Origin: Dehalococcoidia bacterium
GTDB taxonomy: Bacteria; Chloroflexota; Dehalococcoidia; UBA3495
Assembly: GCA_030753265.1 (NCBI GenBank)
Contig: JASMCQ010000036.1
Span: 1 to 14,318 of the forward strand
Direction of reading: 5' to 3'
Length of the DNA stretch: 14,318 nt
Every line of letters starts with the position of its first letter. The stretch's first letter is position 1. The position numbers and the translations under genes were made by a program. This document shows positions 1 through 7,241 of the stretch, one piece after another. The notes beneath the pieces are model-generated. The model was given only the letters and a program-made list of their open reading frames with translations. It ran no database searches and was not told the origin of the DNA.

Positions 1-18
1 CCATGGCGGTGGAATAAC

Positions 19-35
19 CGGGCCGGAGCGGCCCG
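19..35 (+). terminator. Hairpin after a possible upstream gene end
   Basis: A perfect 6-bp GC stem (CGGGCC at 19-24, GGCCCG at 30-35) encloses a 5-nt loop. It lies two bases after a TAA at 15-17, which could be the stop of a gene that begins before the window; only four codons of that frame are visible, so I do not call a CDS. No T-run follows, so this is at best a weak intrinsic terminator. Confidence 0.25.
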
Positions 36-103
36 TTGCCCTGGCCGGTCTTCCGGATGCCACCGGCCGGGCACAATAACAATCTTGCCGGGAGGACGTC
101 GCG

Positions 104-1006
104 ATGAGCTGGCAGTTCCAATTGCTCCACAGACCATTTGGCGGAATAACCGAGGGCCCAGTCTGGGACGGGGAGGCCATCTACTTTACCCACATTCCGG
201 CCAACCGCATCATGCGCCTCAACCCTAACACCGGGGAGATCACCCAGTCGCGGGGCGAGACCAACCATACCAACGGGCTGGCCTACGATTCCCAGGGGCG
301 ATTGTTCGGGTGCTGCTCCGGAGGGCGCGCCATCGTACGGTTCGACCCCGACGGGACCACCGCCACAGTGGCCGACCGGCTGAACGGCGAGAAACTGAAC
401 ACCCCCAACGATCTGGCCTTTGACCGGCGGGGAAGGATCTGGTTCACCAATCCCTGGAACGCGGTCAATATCGACCCCAGCGAGCGCGAAGTGCTGGACC
501 ACCGCTCGGTGCTCCGGGCCGACCCCCAGGCCGATGGCAGCTACTTGGTCACCCGGGTCACCTTCGACACCACCATGCCCAACGGCATCCTCGTGTCCGG
601 CGACCAGCGCACCCTGTACGTGGCCGAGAGCAACTCAGAACGGGCTGACATCGACCGGGAGCTGCGGGCCTACCCGATAAACGACGACGGCACTCTGGGC
701 CCCTACCTGGTGCTGCATTCCTTTGGCAAGGACTCGGCCGGGGTGCAGCGGGGCATCGACGGCATGTGCCTGGACGCGGAGGGCAATATCATCGCCACTG
801 CCGGCTGGGATCGATCCGGCCCCGGTCCCATGATCTACGTCTTCTCTCCGGCCGGCCGGGTCCTGGAAACCCACCCGGTACCGTGCCTGCAACCCACCAA
901 CTGCTGCTTCGGCGGCCCCGGCATGACCACCCTTTACGTCACCAGCGTTCACGGCCATCTGTTCCGGGCGGAAACGGACCGGGTGGGCTCGGCCATATAC
1001 CCGTGA
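104..1006 (+). CDS. SMP-30/gluconolactonase/LRE family beta-propeller hydrolase
   Basis: This 300-aa protein has the length and motif order of the SMP-30/gluconolactonase six-bladed propellers, metal-dependent hydrolases of sugar lactones and related esters. The metal-site residues can be placed by motif: Glu17 in the N-terminal ITEGPVW, Asn102 in TPNDL, Asn160 in MPNG and Asp219 in GIDGM. These match the Glu/Asn/Asn/Asp set of mammalian SMP30. The last blade has a Cys-rich PTNCCFGG motif followed by TLYVTS, typical of the family. No signal peptide is seen, so it is probably cytoplasmic. The ATG is preceded by GGGAGG at 90-95. A gap of more than 300 nt separates it from the reductase module, so it is probably a separate transcription unit. 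The lactone or ester substrate is unknown. Confidence 0.88.
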   Translation: MSWQFQLLHRPFGGITEGPVWDGEAIYFTHIPANRIMRLNPNTGEITQSRGETNHTNGLAYDSQGRLFGCCSGGRAIVRFDPDGTTATVADRLNGEKLNTPNDLAFDRRGRIWFTNPWNAVNIDPSEREVLDHRSVLRADPQADGSYLVTRVTFDTTMPNGILVSGDQRTLYVAESNSERADIDRELRAYPINDDGTLGPYLVLHSFGKDSAGVQRGIDGMCLDAEGNIIATAGWDRSGPGPMIYVFSPAGRVLETHPVPCLQPTNCCFGGPGMTTLYVTSVHGHLFRAETDRVGSAIYP

Positions 1007-1158
1007 GGGAACTTAACCCCGGCCCGCCCGACGATATTGCCCGCACCTCCCGCCAGGATTGCCTGACCCGGGCGGGGCGCTTACGAAAACCGTACTAATA
1101 AGCCAGGGATAAGGCCCTTGCGCGTAGCTGCCTATCACTTTTCGATGTTTCGCACGTC

Positions 1159-1187
1159 TTGCGCGCATTTGACTGTGGCTTTATACT
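1159..1187 (+). promoter_or_regulatory. Candidate sigma70-type promoter for the reductase module
   Basis: A good -10 hexamer TATACT (1182-1187) lies 17 bp downstream of TTGCGC (1159-1164), which keeps only the TTG of a consensus -35. A better -35-like TTGACT (1169-1174) has no -10 at proper spacing. The site is in the AT-richer part of the gap, about 140 nt before the first activator gene, leaving room for a regulated leader. Confidence 0.3.
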
Positions 1188-1207
1188 GCGTTCGTCGCCT
1201 TGGTTGG

Positions 1208-1282
1208 AATATTCGCCCCCGGTCGTGAGACTGGGTAAGGTCGGCCGGCAGCGATGTGTATTCGCATTTGTAATATTCGCCC
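1208..1282. repeat. Exact 11-bp direct repeat AATATTCGCCC (two copies)
   Basis: The same 11 bases occur at 1208-1218 and 1272-1282, a 64-bp period. The first copy is inside GAATATTC, a perfect 8-bp palindrome; the second begins a hairpin. Paired copies between a candidate promoter and the first gene resemble operator sites, but no regulator gene is in the window. Confidence 0.35.
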
Positions 1283-1294
1283 ACGCGAAGTATT
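1272..1294. promoter_or_regulatory. Inverted repeat in the leader of the reductase module
   Basis: AATATTCGC (1272-1280) pairs with GCGAAGTATT (1285-1294) across a CCAC loop, giving nine base pairs with one bulged G. It lies 19 nt upstream of the ribosome binding site of the first activator gene. It could be a DNA operator or an RNA hairpin. The left arm is also the second copy of the 11-bp direct repeat. Confidence 0.35.
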
Positions 1295-1327
1295 ATGGTA
1301 CCCGAATCAACGCGGAGAGGTGGGCCT

Positions 1328-2122
1328 ATGGCAGTCGCAGGAATTGATGTTGGAGCGGAAACGACCAAAGCCATAATCCTGGACGATGGCCGGGTTATTG
1401 CCCATGCCATCGGGCACCAGGGCAGGCATGCCGCCTCCACCGTGGCGGCATCGATGCTGAACGAGGCGGCTCAGAAGGCCGGTGTCTCCTTGGATCAGCT
1501 AGAGCACGTCGGCGTGACCGGCATAGGCAGAGAGCAGGTGAATGGGGGGTGGCTGAAAGTGCCCGAGCCCTCCGCTCTGGCCAGGGGCATACCGCACTTC
1601 GTTCCCTCGGCGAAAACCGTGCTGGACATTGGCGCCCAAAAGGCCCTGGCGGTCGGGTGCGTGGATAGCCGGGTCCGGAAGCAGGCCAAGAATGAGAAGT
1701 GCGCCTCGGGGAGCGGCCTGTATCTGGAAGTGGTGTGCGACATCTTGGGCGTCGACATCGCGGAGATGGGGGAATTGGCGCTGAGCGCGGAGGCGCCGGT
1801 AGAGGTGGCCCACGTCTGCACCGTCTTCGCCGAGTCCGAGATCATCTCCCTGATCCACGTCCAACGCGAGAAGCAGGAGAACATCGTCGCGGGGGTCCTG
1901 ATCGGCATGGCCAAACGGCTCTACCCGCTGGTGTTGAAAGCCGGAATGGAGCAGGATGTGGTGATAGTTGGCGGGGTGGCCAAGAACAAGGGCATCAAGA
2001 AGTTTTTGGAGGAGACGGTCGGGTTCTCCGTGCTTACCACCGAAGTCCCGGAAATCGTGGGCGCCGTCGGGGCCGCGGTGACCGCCCAGGCTTCAGTTCG
2101 GGCTTCGTCAGAGGGGAGTTAG
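1328..2122 (+). CDS. BadF/BadG/HgdC-type activator ATPase, divergent subunit
   Basis: 264 aa, BcrAD/BadFG/HgdC ATPase family. These ASKHA-fold enzymes use ATP hydrolysis to push one electron at very low potential into a reductase or dehydratase. Visible elements: phosphate-1 loop GIDVGAETTKA (residues 5-15), TGIGRE (64-69), the two cysteines that bind the dimer-bridging [4Fe-4S] cluster (C125 in NEKCASGSG, C164 in HVCTVFAES), and the adenosine-site VGGVAKN (214-220). The loop usually written DIGGQD is DIGAQK here (100-105), a departure shared with one of the two ATPase types in benzoyl-CoA reductases as I remember them. The ATG at 1328 is chosen over an in-frame ATG at 1295 because GGAGAGG (1314-1320) precedes it and homology starts there. 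It is two bases from the next gene and surely cotranscribed with it. Confidence 0.88.
   Translation: MAVAGIDVGAETTKAIILDDGRVIAHAIGHQGRHAASTVAASMLNEAAQKAGVSLDQLEHVGVTGIGREQVNGGWLKVPEPSALARGIPHFVPSAKTVLDIGAQKALAVGCVDSRVRKQAKNEKCASGSGLYLEVVCDILGVDIAEMGELALSAEAPVEVAHVCTVFAESEIISLIHVQREKQENIVAGVLIGMAKRLYPLVLKAGMEQDVVIVGGVAKNKGIKKFLEETVGFSVLTTEVPEIVGAVGAAVTAQASVRASSEGS
2111..2118 (+). promoter_or_regulatory. Ribosome binding site inside the end of the first activator gene
   Basis: GAGGGGAG lies within the last codons of the upstream gene, 6 nt before the ATG at 2125. It decides the start of the second activator; the same frame is open far upstream (from 1699) but only as an overlap shadow. The arrangement suggests translational coupling of the two ATPase subunits. 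Confidence 0.6.
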
Positions 2123-2124
2123 AT

Positions 2125-2970
2125 ATGTTGTTTGCTGGAATCGACGTAGGCAGTTTGACCGCCAAGGCGGCGATACTCAACGAAGGAGAGATCGTCTCTT
2201 GGGCGGTCATTCCCACCGGGCCCGACAGCGTGAAGGCCGCTCGGGACGCCCTGGCCAAGGCCCGAGCCTCGGCCTCACTCGACATGAATGACCTGAAAAG
2301 CATCGTGGCTACCGGCTACGGTAGGGAGAACGTCGATTTCTCCTCGGCCAGCGTGACCGAGATTTCCTGTCATGCCAAGGGCACCTGGTGGTTTCGCCCG
2401 GAGGTGAGGACCATTCTGGACATGGGCGGCCAGGACTGCAAGGCTATCAGCTGTGATGACAAGGGCCAAGTCCTGAAATTTGTCATGAACGATAAGTGCG
2501 CCGCGGGGACCGGGAGATACCTGGAGCGCGTCGCCAGGGCGTTGGAGATGCCTCTGGAGGAAATCGGGCCGACCTCGTTGACCGCCACCTCGGAACCGGT
2601 GAAGATCAGCGCCTACTGCACCGTATTTGCCGAGCAGGAAGCGTGGGGCCTGGTCCGCCGGGGCGTGGAAAGCTCGGCCATCCTTGCCGGGGCCTTCGAC
2701 GCCCTGGTGCGGCGGATCAAGAGCCTGCTGGCCCGCAACGGGGGAATAGAGGAAGAGTTCGCCATCAGCGGCGGGGTAGCTAAGAACATCGGCATCGTAT
2801 CGAGGGTGGAAACCGTGCTGGGCGTCAAGGCCCAGTTGGCGTTCGAGCCTCAAATCGTCGGAGCCGTTGGGGCTGCCGTCTTCGCCAAAGACCTGGCCTT
2901 GACCGGCGCGGTGGTCGGGGCGGCGCCGGTCGGGATAAGCATGGGGGCCGCGGGAGCAGAGCCGGTCTGA
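2125..2970 (+). CDS. BadF/BadG/HgdC-type activator ATPase, canonical subunit
   Basis: 281 aa, same ATPase family as its upstream neighbour but clearly a different paralogue. It has GIDVGSLTAKA (5-15), ATGYGREN (62-69), the canonical DMGGQDCKAI (99-108), cluster cysteines C125 in NDKCAAGTGRYLE and C165 in YCTVFAEQE, and SGGVAKN near the C-terminus. Two unlike ATPases side by side is the composition of ATP-dependent benzoyl-CoA reductases (BcrA/BcrD, BadF/BadG, BzdP/BzdQ); dehydratases normally use one homodimeric activator. Both being short (264 and 281 aa) looks more like the Azoarcus Bzd pair than Thauera Bcr, where one ATPase is much longer; this comparison is from memory. Expected role: heterodimeric electron activator for the next two gene products. 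Confidence 0.9.
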   Translation: MLFAGIDVGSLTAKAAILNEGEIVSWAVIPTGPDSVKAARDALAKARASASLDMNDLKSIVATGYGRENVDFSSASVTEISCHAKGTWWFRPEVRTILDMGGQDCKAISCDDKGQVLKFVMNDKCAAGTGRYLERVARALEMPLEEIGPTSLTATSEPVKISAYCTVFAEQEAWGLVRRGVESSAILAGAFDALVRRIKSLLARNGGIEEEFAISGGVAKNIGIVSRVETVLGVKAQLAFEPQIVGAVGAAVFAKDLALTGAVVGAAPVGISMGAAGAEPV

Positions 2971-3036
2971 AGACCCCGGGCGAACCACGGATTGGGTAGG
3001 TAGCGCCTGCACCACTCTACCACTCCGGGGATGGGA

Positions 3037-3055
3037 GGGCCCAGGGTTCGGGCCC
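3037..3055. other. GC hairpin between activator and catalytic subunit genes
   Basis: GGGCCC at 3037-3042 and again at 3050-3055 can pair across a 7-nt loop. It lies in the 137-nt spacer between the ATPase genes and the catalytic genes. It may stabilise or process the mRNA, or attenuate transcription. There is no T-run. Confidence 0.25.
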
Positions 3056-3092
3056 AGCACGGAGCCGGGAGGATGTAGCGCACTCAGCTAGA

Positions 3093-3100
3093 GAAAGGGG
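3093..3100 (+). promoter_or_regulatory. Ribosome binding site selecting a TTG start
   Basis: GAAAGGGG ends 7 nt before TTG at 3108, which is good spacing. The first in-frame ATG is at 3123 and has no better site, so TTG is the likely start of the first catalytic subunit. Confidence 0.5.
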
Positions 3101-3107
3101 TGCCACT

Positions 3108-4256
3108 TTGCAAAACACTGAAATGGAGGCCAGGCTTCAGCAACTGCTGGCGGCCAACGGCGAAGAGGAAAGGATCGCCCGGGGGAGAGAGCTGAAAAAG
3201 CAGGGCCGGCAGATTGTGGGCTCGGTTTGTCACTTCATGGCTAACGAACTCTTTTGGGCTGGGGGCCTGCAATCCTGGCGCATCAGCGGCACGTGGCGCG
3301 CCGCCGTCCCCAGGGCCGACGTGTACCGACCTCAAAATGCCTGCGGGTTCTGTACCCACGTGCTGGAGTCCATGTTCTCGGGAGACCTGGACTTCCTGGC
3401 GGGCGCCGTCATCTCCTTCAAGGACGATGACATGCGCCGCTTGCACGGGGTGATAGAGCACAAGAAGCAGGTCCCGTTCTTGCGATACCTCCACGTCCCG
3501 CATAAAGACATCGACACCAGCGTCAACTTCTTCACGGAAGAACTCCAGGACCTGCGGAAGGCCATCGAAGACCACTTCAAAGTGGAAATAACGGAACAGA
3601 CCCTGGGGGACGCGATTGGGCTCTACAACGAGAACCGCAGGCTCTTCCAGGAGCTATACGAGCTGCGCAAGCGGGACGTGCCCCCTCTATCGGGCGCCGA
3701 GTACCTGTCCATCACCACCGCGGCCTTCGGCCTGCCCCCCGACGATCTCAACCGGGAGCTGAAGGCGTTGATGCCCTACCTGAAGGAGCGAGAGGCCACC
3801 TTCGTGAGCATGCGTCCGCGGCTAATGGTCTCATCGGACCACCTGGACCACCCCGGCTACATGGAGATGATCGAGAGCGCCGGCTGTGTGGTGGCGATGG
3901 ACGACATGGACACCGGTACCGGCTCCTGCTGGGGCCAGGTGGACCCCAACCTGCCGCCCCTGGAAGCCTTGGCCCGCCACTACCTGACCGACGTGCCCAA
4001 TGCCCGGGCCGACTTCTGGGAAAAACAGTTGGACCAGGTGGTAAGCTGGGCCCGCGACTGGCGGATCGACGGCGTCCTTGAATTTCCCCAGATGTATTGC
4101 CAGCCTCGCCTGTATGGAGTGGTCTACTTTGAGGCCCGGATGAAACAGGCGGGTATCCCGGTGGTGACAATCCTGCGGGACTACGCGTTGACCAACATGG
4201 GGCAGCTTCGCACCAGGGTCGGCGCATTCCTGGAGGTGCTCAAGGTCCATGCCTAG
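3108..4256 (+). CDS. 2-hydroxyacyl-CoA dehydratase/benzoyl-CoA reductase family subunit (BcrC/BzdN-like)
   Basis: 382 aa from a TTG start (GAAAGGGG upstream); the alternative ATG at 3123 removes five residues. It belongs to the HgdB/BcrB/BcrC family, [4Fe-4S] proteins that receive a low-potential electron from the activator and reduce an acyl-CoA thioester to a ketyl radical. Supporting features are an N-terminal Cys region (C41, then NACGFC with C79 and C82), a middle region with SSDHLDHPG and AMDDMDTGTGS (about 242-273), and a late Cys after FPQMY (C331). Cys in the first and last regions are the probable cluster ligands. The length fits the shorter catalytic subunit (BcrC type), and the next gene is the longer partner. 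Whether it reduces an aromatic ring or dehydrates a 2-hydroxyacyl-CoA cannot be decided from the sequence alone. Confidence 0.83.
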   Translation: MQNTEMEARLQQLLAANGEEERIARGRELKKQGRQIVGSVCHFMANELFWAGGLQSWRISGTWRAAVPRADVYRPQNACGFCTHVLESMFSGDLDFLAGAVISFKDDDMRRLHGVIEHKKQVPFLRYLHVPHKDIDTSVNFFTEELQDLRKAIEDHFKVEITEQTLGDAIGLYNENRRLFQELYELRKRDVPPLSGAEYLSITTAAFGLPPDDLNRELKALMPYLKEREATFVSMRPRLMVSSDHLDHPGYMEMIESAGCVVAMDDMDTGTGSCWGQVDPNLPPLEALARHYLTDVPNARADFWEKQLDQVVSWARDWRIDGVLEFPQMYCQPRLYGVVYFEARMKQAGIPVVTILRDYALTNMGQLRTRVGAFLEVLKVHA

Positions 4257-4271
4257 CTGGCCCCTGTCCAA

Positions 4272-4313
4272 CCAGCCCAATGCCTGCGCGCGCGACGTGG
4301 CGGGGCGGGCTGG
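4272..4313. other. Inverted repeat in the spacer before the second catalytic subunit
   Basis: CCAGCCC (4272-4278) can pair with GGGCTGG (4307-4313) over a 28-nt interval that includes a GC-alternating run. It is in a 107-nt spacer without a gene. Significance is uncertain in such GC-rich DNA. Confidence 0.15.
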
Positions 4314-4363
4314 GAGAGCCATTTTCGGGCCCATAACAACTAAATTGTAAGGGAGGGCAACCG

Positions 4364-5647
4364 ATGAACTTTTTCGAGAGGGAAATAGCCAAGTACGAGC
4401 GGCGGGTCAAGAAGATCGAGGCGAACCCGGATCCTAATCTGCTGGCCAGCAACAAACTGCTTTACGAGATGTGGATTCACCATCGGAAGGATGAGTTGGC
4501 CGCCTGGAAGGCGGGGAAGCCCTTCGCCGTATTGGACGGGCTTGGCGCCGAGCGGATCCTTACCGCGATGGGTTTCCACACCATAGGTATGGCCGCCGAC
4601 GCCGACCGCGAGGTGCCGGAGTTCCCCAAGCACTTCGAAACCTCCAAGGCCTTGGGCCTCCACGACAGCCTCTGCGACCGGATCATCGGGGGCATGGGCA
4701 TGGTGTTTGACGGTGACCTGCCGGAGCCGGTCTTCTGCACCACCGGCAACTTCTCCTGCAGCCCCCACCAGTTGTCCGTTCTCGCCGTGGCCCGGCACTA
4801 CAAGGCGCCCCACTTCATGATTGACATTCCAATCGACTACAACGAAGACACCGTGAAATACATGGCGAAGCAACTCGAGGAGCTTATCGAGTTCGCCGAG
4901 GCTAAGGTCCCCGGGGTCAAGTTCGACATGGACAAGCTGGTCGAGGCCCAGGAGTGGGAAGCGAAGTTCATGGCCCACCAGAAAGAGGCCTACATGCTGC
5001 GGACGACCGTCCCCTGCCCCATCAGCGGCCGGGACGTCATCCGCATGCCCCGGTTCCACCACTCCGACCGCGAGCGGTCGGTGGAGTATTCACAGATGCT
5101 GGCCCAAGAGATGAAGGTGAAGGCCGATTCCGGCAAGGGGGCCCTGGAGAACGAGAGGCTGCGCTTCTACTGGATGGTCAGCGCGCCCTTCTACGCCAAC
5201 CCCTTCAAGTTCCTGGAGGATCGCGGCGTTGCCACGGTCATCTTCGAGTTCGGCGGCGCCTCCCGCTCTTCCGACTACAAGAACAGCCCTCCCGGTCTGG
5301 GCGAGCCGGAGTTCGGTCGCAAGCTGACTCCGCTGGAGGAGGAGGCCCGCTGGATGGGCTGGAACACCTGGGGCGGCGACACCGAGCGCCGGACCCAGTT
5401 CGTGCTGGACCAGGTTGAGTGCTTCAAGATCGATGGCATCGTTCACTTCCAGCAATCCGGTTGTCCCTTGGCTCTGGGCTCGGCACAGGTAATAGCGGAC
5501 CGGGCCGAGGACGCGCTGGGTATCCCCAGCCTCCTTCTGGAAGGGCGGATGCTGGACGAAGAGTTCTACAACGAGGAAGAGGTGCACGAGAAACTCGAAG
5601 AGTTCATCGAGCTGTGCATCGACCGCAAGGAGATGGCCGTCGTATAG
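4364..5647 (+). CDS. 2-hydroxyacyl-CoA dehydratase/benzoyl-CoA reductase family subunit (BcrB/BzdO-like)
   Basis: 427 aa, the second catalytic-type subunit, related to but clearly different from its upstream neighbour. The N-terminal half holds GLHDSLCDR (C104) and VFCTTGNFSCSPHQ (C125, C132); the C-terminal half holds HFQQSGCPLALG (C367), matching the position of the last cluster Cys in this family. MVSAPFYANPFKF (271-283) and FEFGGASRSSDY (294-305) fill the central domain. The length matches the larger catalytic subunit of class I benzoyl-CoA reductases. The start is fixed by GGGAGGG (4351-4357), 6 nt before ATG. With the 382-aa protein it should form the heterodimer that binds substrate, with the two activators docking on it. 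A 107-nt spacer and the same strand indicate one operon. Confidence 0.85.
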   Translation: MNFFEREIAKYERRVKKIEANPDPNLLASNKLLYEMWIHHRKDELAAWKAGKPFAVLDGLGAERILTAMGFHTIGMAADADREVPEFPKHFETSKALGLHDSLCDRIIGGMGMVFDGDLPEPVFCTTGNFSCSPHQLSVLAVARHYKAPHFMIDIPIDYNEDTVKYMAKQLEELIEFAEAKVPGVKFDMDKLVEAQEWEAKFMAHQKEAYMLRTTVPCPISGRDVIRMPRFHHSDRERSVEYSQMLAQEMKVKADSGKGALENERLRFYWMVSAPFYANPFKFLEDRGVATVIFEFGGASRSSDYKNSPPGLGEPEFGRKLTPLEEEARWMGWNTWGGDTERRTQFVLDQVECFKIDGIVHFQQSGCPLALGSAQVIADRAEDALGIPSLLLEGRMLDEEFYNEEEVHEKLEEFIELCIDRKEMAVV

Positions 5648-5923
5648 AGTTCGGCCCCCTTCTTTTTCACCGGGCAACATATTCGTACTGCCAGATCCTG
5701 GCTGGGGCGGCAACGCCGGACGAGAGCCAATGCCGCCCCGGTCACGGTTTGGTGAGGATGCTCAAAATCCCCTTAGTCCCCCATCGGTACAGGGAGAAAA
5801 GGGGAATTCCCCCCGTCACCCTCGAAGAGGCCCGACGCGAAATCCGGGTTGGCTCAAGGGCGATAGGGGTTTGTTATGAAAACTTGGATGGACTCCCCTG
5901 TTTGAAAGGATTCTCCTGTTTGG
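5648..5923. other. Spacer between the reductase module and the CoA-transferase block
   Basis: This 276-nt stretch has no gene I can support. It contains an imperfect hairpin (5766-5808) and, at its end, three degenerate 18-nt repeats that run into the next start codon. I found no convincing -35/-10 pair, so whether the CoA-transferase genes have their own promoter here is open. Confidence 0.5.
5766..5808. repeat. Imperfect hairpin, possible dispersed repeat or terminator
   Basis: AATCCCCTT (5766-5774) pairs with AAGGGGAATT (5799-5808, one bulged A), and TCCC (5777-5780) pairs with GGGA (5792-5795) around an internal loop. It looks like the C-run/G-run palindromic repeats scattered in many environmental genomes. 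It follows the last reductase gene by about 120 nt and could end that transcript, although no T-run follows. Confidence 0.3.
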
Positions 5924-5939
5924 ATGGAAACTCCCGTGG
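5886..5939 (+). repeat. Three degenerate 18-nt tandem repeats overlapping the A1 start
   Basis: Three consecutive 18-nt units (5886-5903, 5904-5921, 5922-5939) share the pattern GGATGG-(A)-CTCCTGTTT with several substitutions. The first unit contains an ATG in the A1 frame that stops after five codons; the third contains the ATG used as the A1 start. The third unit passes directly into sequence homologous to the start of A2. Confidence 0.4.
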
Positions 5940-7195
5940 GGAAGGAGAGCGTGGTCAAGCGCGACGAAACCGCCCTGGGGCCCTACCGAGTCCTGGACCT
6001 TACCAACGAGTTGGGCGTCTTCGGCGCCAGGATGCTGGGCTGCCTGGGCGCCGACGTCATAAAGGTAGAGCCTCCCGGTGGCGACCCAATGCGTCGCCGA
6101 GGGCCCTTCTACCACGACTCGCCCGGCCCGGAGCGCAGCCTGTTCTGGCTCCATTTCAACGTGAACAAGCGTAGCGTAACCATCGACCTGGAGTCCCCGG
6201 CGGGCCAGCAGCTCTTTCGCCGGCTGGTCAAGACGGCCCACTTCGTTCTCGAGTGTTTCGAGCCGGGCTATCTGGACGGCCTGGGTATCGGCTATGAGAG
6301 CCTCAAGGAGGAGAACCCTTCCCTGGTGTGGACCGCCATCAGGCCCTTCGGCAGCCAGGGGCCCCGGGCTTCCTGGAAGGGCGGGCATCTGGTGACCAGC
6401 GCCACGAGCGGTTTCCTGCAGGGTACCGGCTCCCCCGACCTGCCCCCGGTCCAGGTGAGCCTGCCGGTGACCGAGCTTCTGACCGGCTCCTACGCCTGCG
6501 TGGGCAGCCTCATGGCCCATTTTCATCGCCAGCGCACTGGGAAAGGGCAGTTCGTGGACGTCTCAGCCCAGGAGAGCATGTTGCGGGCGGCGATCAACGC
6601 GCCGTCCTTCTACCGGAGCCACGGCCTGGTGGGGCGCCGGGACCCTTCGGGCCCCTATGTTCCCGGCTCCCAGAGCGAGCGGCGGCTTTTCGCCTGCAAA
6701 GACGGGTACATCACTTGCTACGTCACCTACTGGCCCGATCGCCGGGAGGTACGGGAGTGGATGGCCGGCGAGGGCATAGGCCAGGAGCTATATGGGGACG
6801 AATGGAACGAGCCGTTCGAAGAGGGCGGCCAGTTCACCGAGGTTCAGCGCGCCCACATGTATGAGCTGTTCGAGGCCTTCGCCCTGCGTCACGAACGCGA
6901 CGAACTGGTGGAGAAGGGCCAGGGACGGGGCATCCAGGTGTGTCCGTTCAAAGGGGTGGAGGGGGTATCCACGGACCTACACCTTCAGGAGCGGGAGTAC
7001 TTCGTCAGTCTGGAGCACCCGGAGTTGGGGACGGAGCTTTCGTATCAGGGACCGCCCTTCCGCATGGGGGAGAGCCCCTGGCACATCGGGAAAAGAGCCC
7101 CCTTCATCGGCGAGCACAACGAGGAGATATACCTGGAAGAGCTTGGCCTTTCCTCGGAAGAGATGGCCCGGCTACAACAGTTGGGAGCGGTATAG
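5924..7195 (+). CDS. Class III (CaiB/BaiF) CoA-transferase subunit A1, Glu at the usual Asp position
   Basis: 423 aa, family III CoA-transferase, which moves CoA between carboxylic acids through an aspartyl-CoA thioester. Family marks: YRVLDLTNELG (21-31), GADVIKVEPP (42-51), NVNKRSVTIDLE (79-90), GYESLKEENP (123-132), TGKGQFVDVS (205-214). Counting back from TGKGQ, the residue aligned to the catalytic Asp of B1 (and of formyl-CoA transferase/CaiB by motif) is E184 in PVTELLTG. It is about 77% identical (hand count) to A2 and has its partner B1 downstream, so I infer it is one subunit of a heteromeric enzyme comparable to BbsEF. Start uncertain: ATG 5924 has no strong ribosome site; GTG 5951 (residue 10) has AAGGAG at 5942-5947, but only 3 nt away. 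Confidence 0.85.
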   Translation: METPVGKESVVKRDETALGPYRVLDLTNELGVFGARMLGCLGADVIKVEPPGGDPMRRRGPFYHDSPGPERSLFWLHFNVNKRSVTIDLESPAGQQLFRRLVKTAHFVLECFEPGYLDGLGIGYESLKEENPSLVWTAIRPFGSQGPRASWKGGHLVTSATSGFLQGTGSPDLPPVQVSLPVTELLTGSYACVGSLMAHFHRQRTGKGQFVDVSAQESMLRAAINAPSFYRSHGLVGRRDPSGPYVPGSQSERRLFACKDGYITCYVTYWPDRREVREWMAGEGIGQELYGDEWNEPFEEGGQFTEVQRAHMYELFEAFALRHERDELVEKGQGRGIQVCPFKGVEGVSTDLHLQEREYFVSLEHPELGTELSYQGPPFRMGESPWHIGKRAPFIGEHNEEIYLEELGLSSEEMARLQQLGAV

Positions 7196-7241
7196 CGGCC
7201 TCAGCGACTATCACAGAAACTTTAGTGCCGACCCCAGCGGT

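Larger units (their letters stand above)
1007..1327. other. Intergenic region upstream of the reductase module
   Basis: I see no convincing gene in this 321-nt gap. It starts with a GC-rich inverted pair (CCCGCCCG at 1023-1030, CGGGCGGG at 1069-1076) that could end transcription of the hydrolase gene, though without a T-run. From about 1140 it becomes clearly more AT-rich than its surroundings. It contains a candidate promoter, an exact 11-bp direct repeat and a hairpin, each listed separately. An open frame at 1159-1347 overlaps the next gene and has no recognisable content. Confidence 0.6.

Noticed and set aside
1169..1187. TTGACT and TATACT read as one promoter
   Set aside because: Only 7 bp separate them, far too short for a sigma70 promoter; a weaker TTGCGC at 17 bp is the better partner for TATACT.
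1699..2124. N-terminal extension of the second activator overlapping the first
   Set aside because: It is an out-of-frame reading of the first activator (Arg/Gly-rich). Homology and a ribosome site place the start at 2125.
2275..3060. Minus-strand open frame over the second activator
   Set aside because: Overlaps a clear ATPase gene on the other strand and has low-complexity composition.
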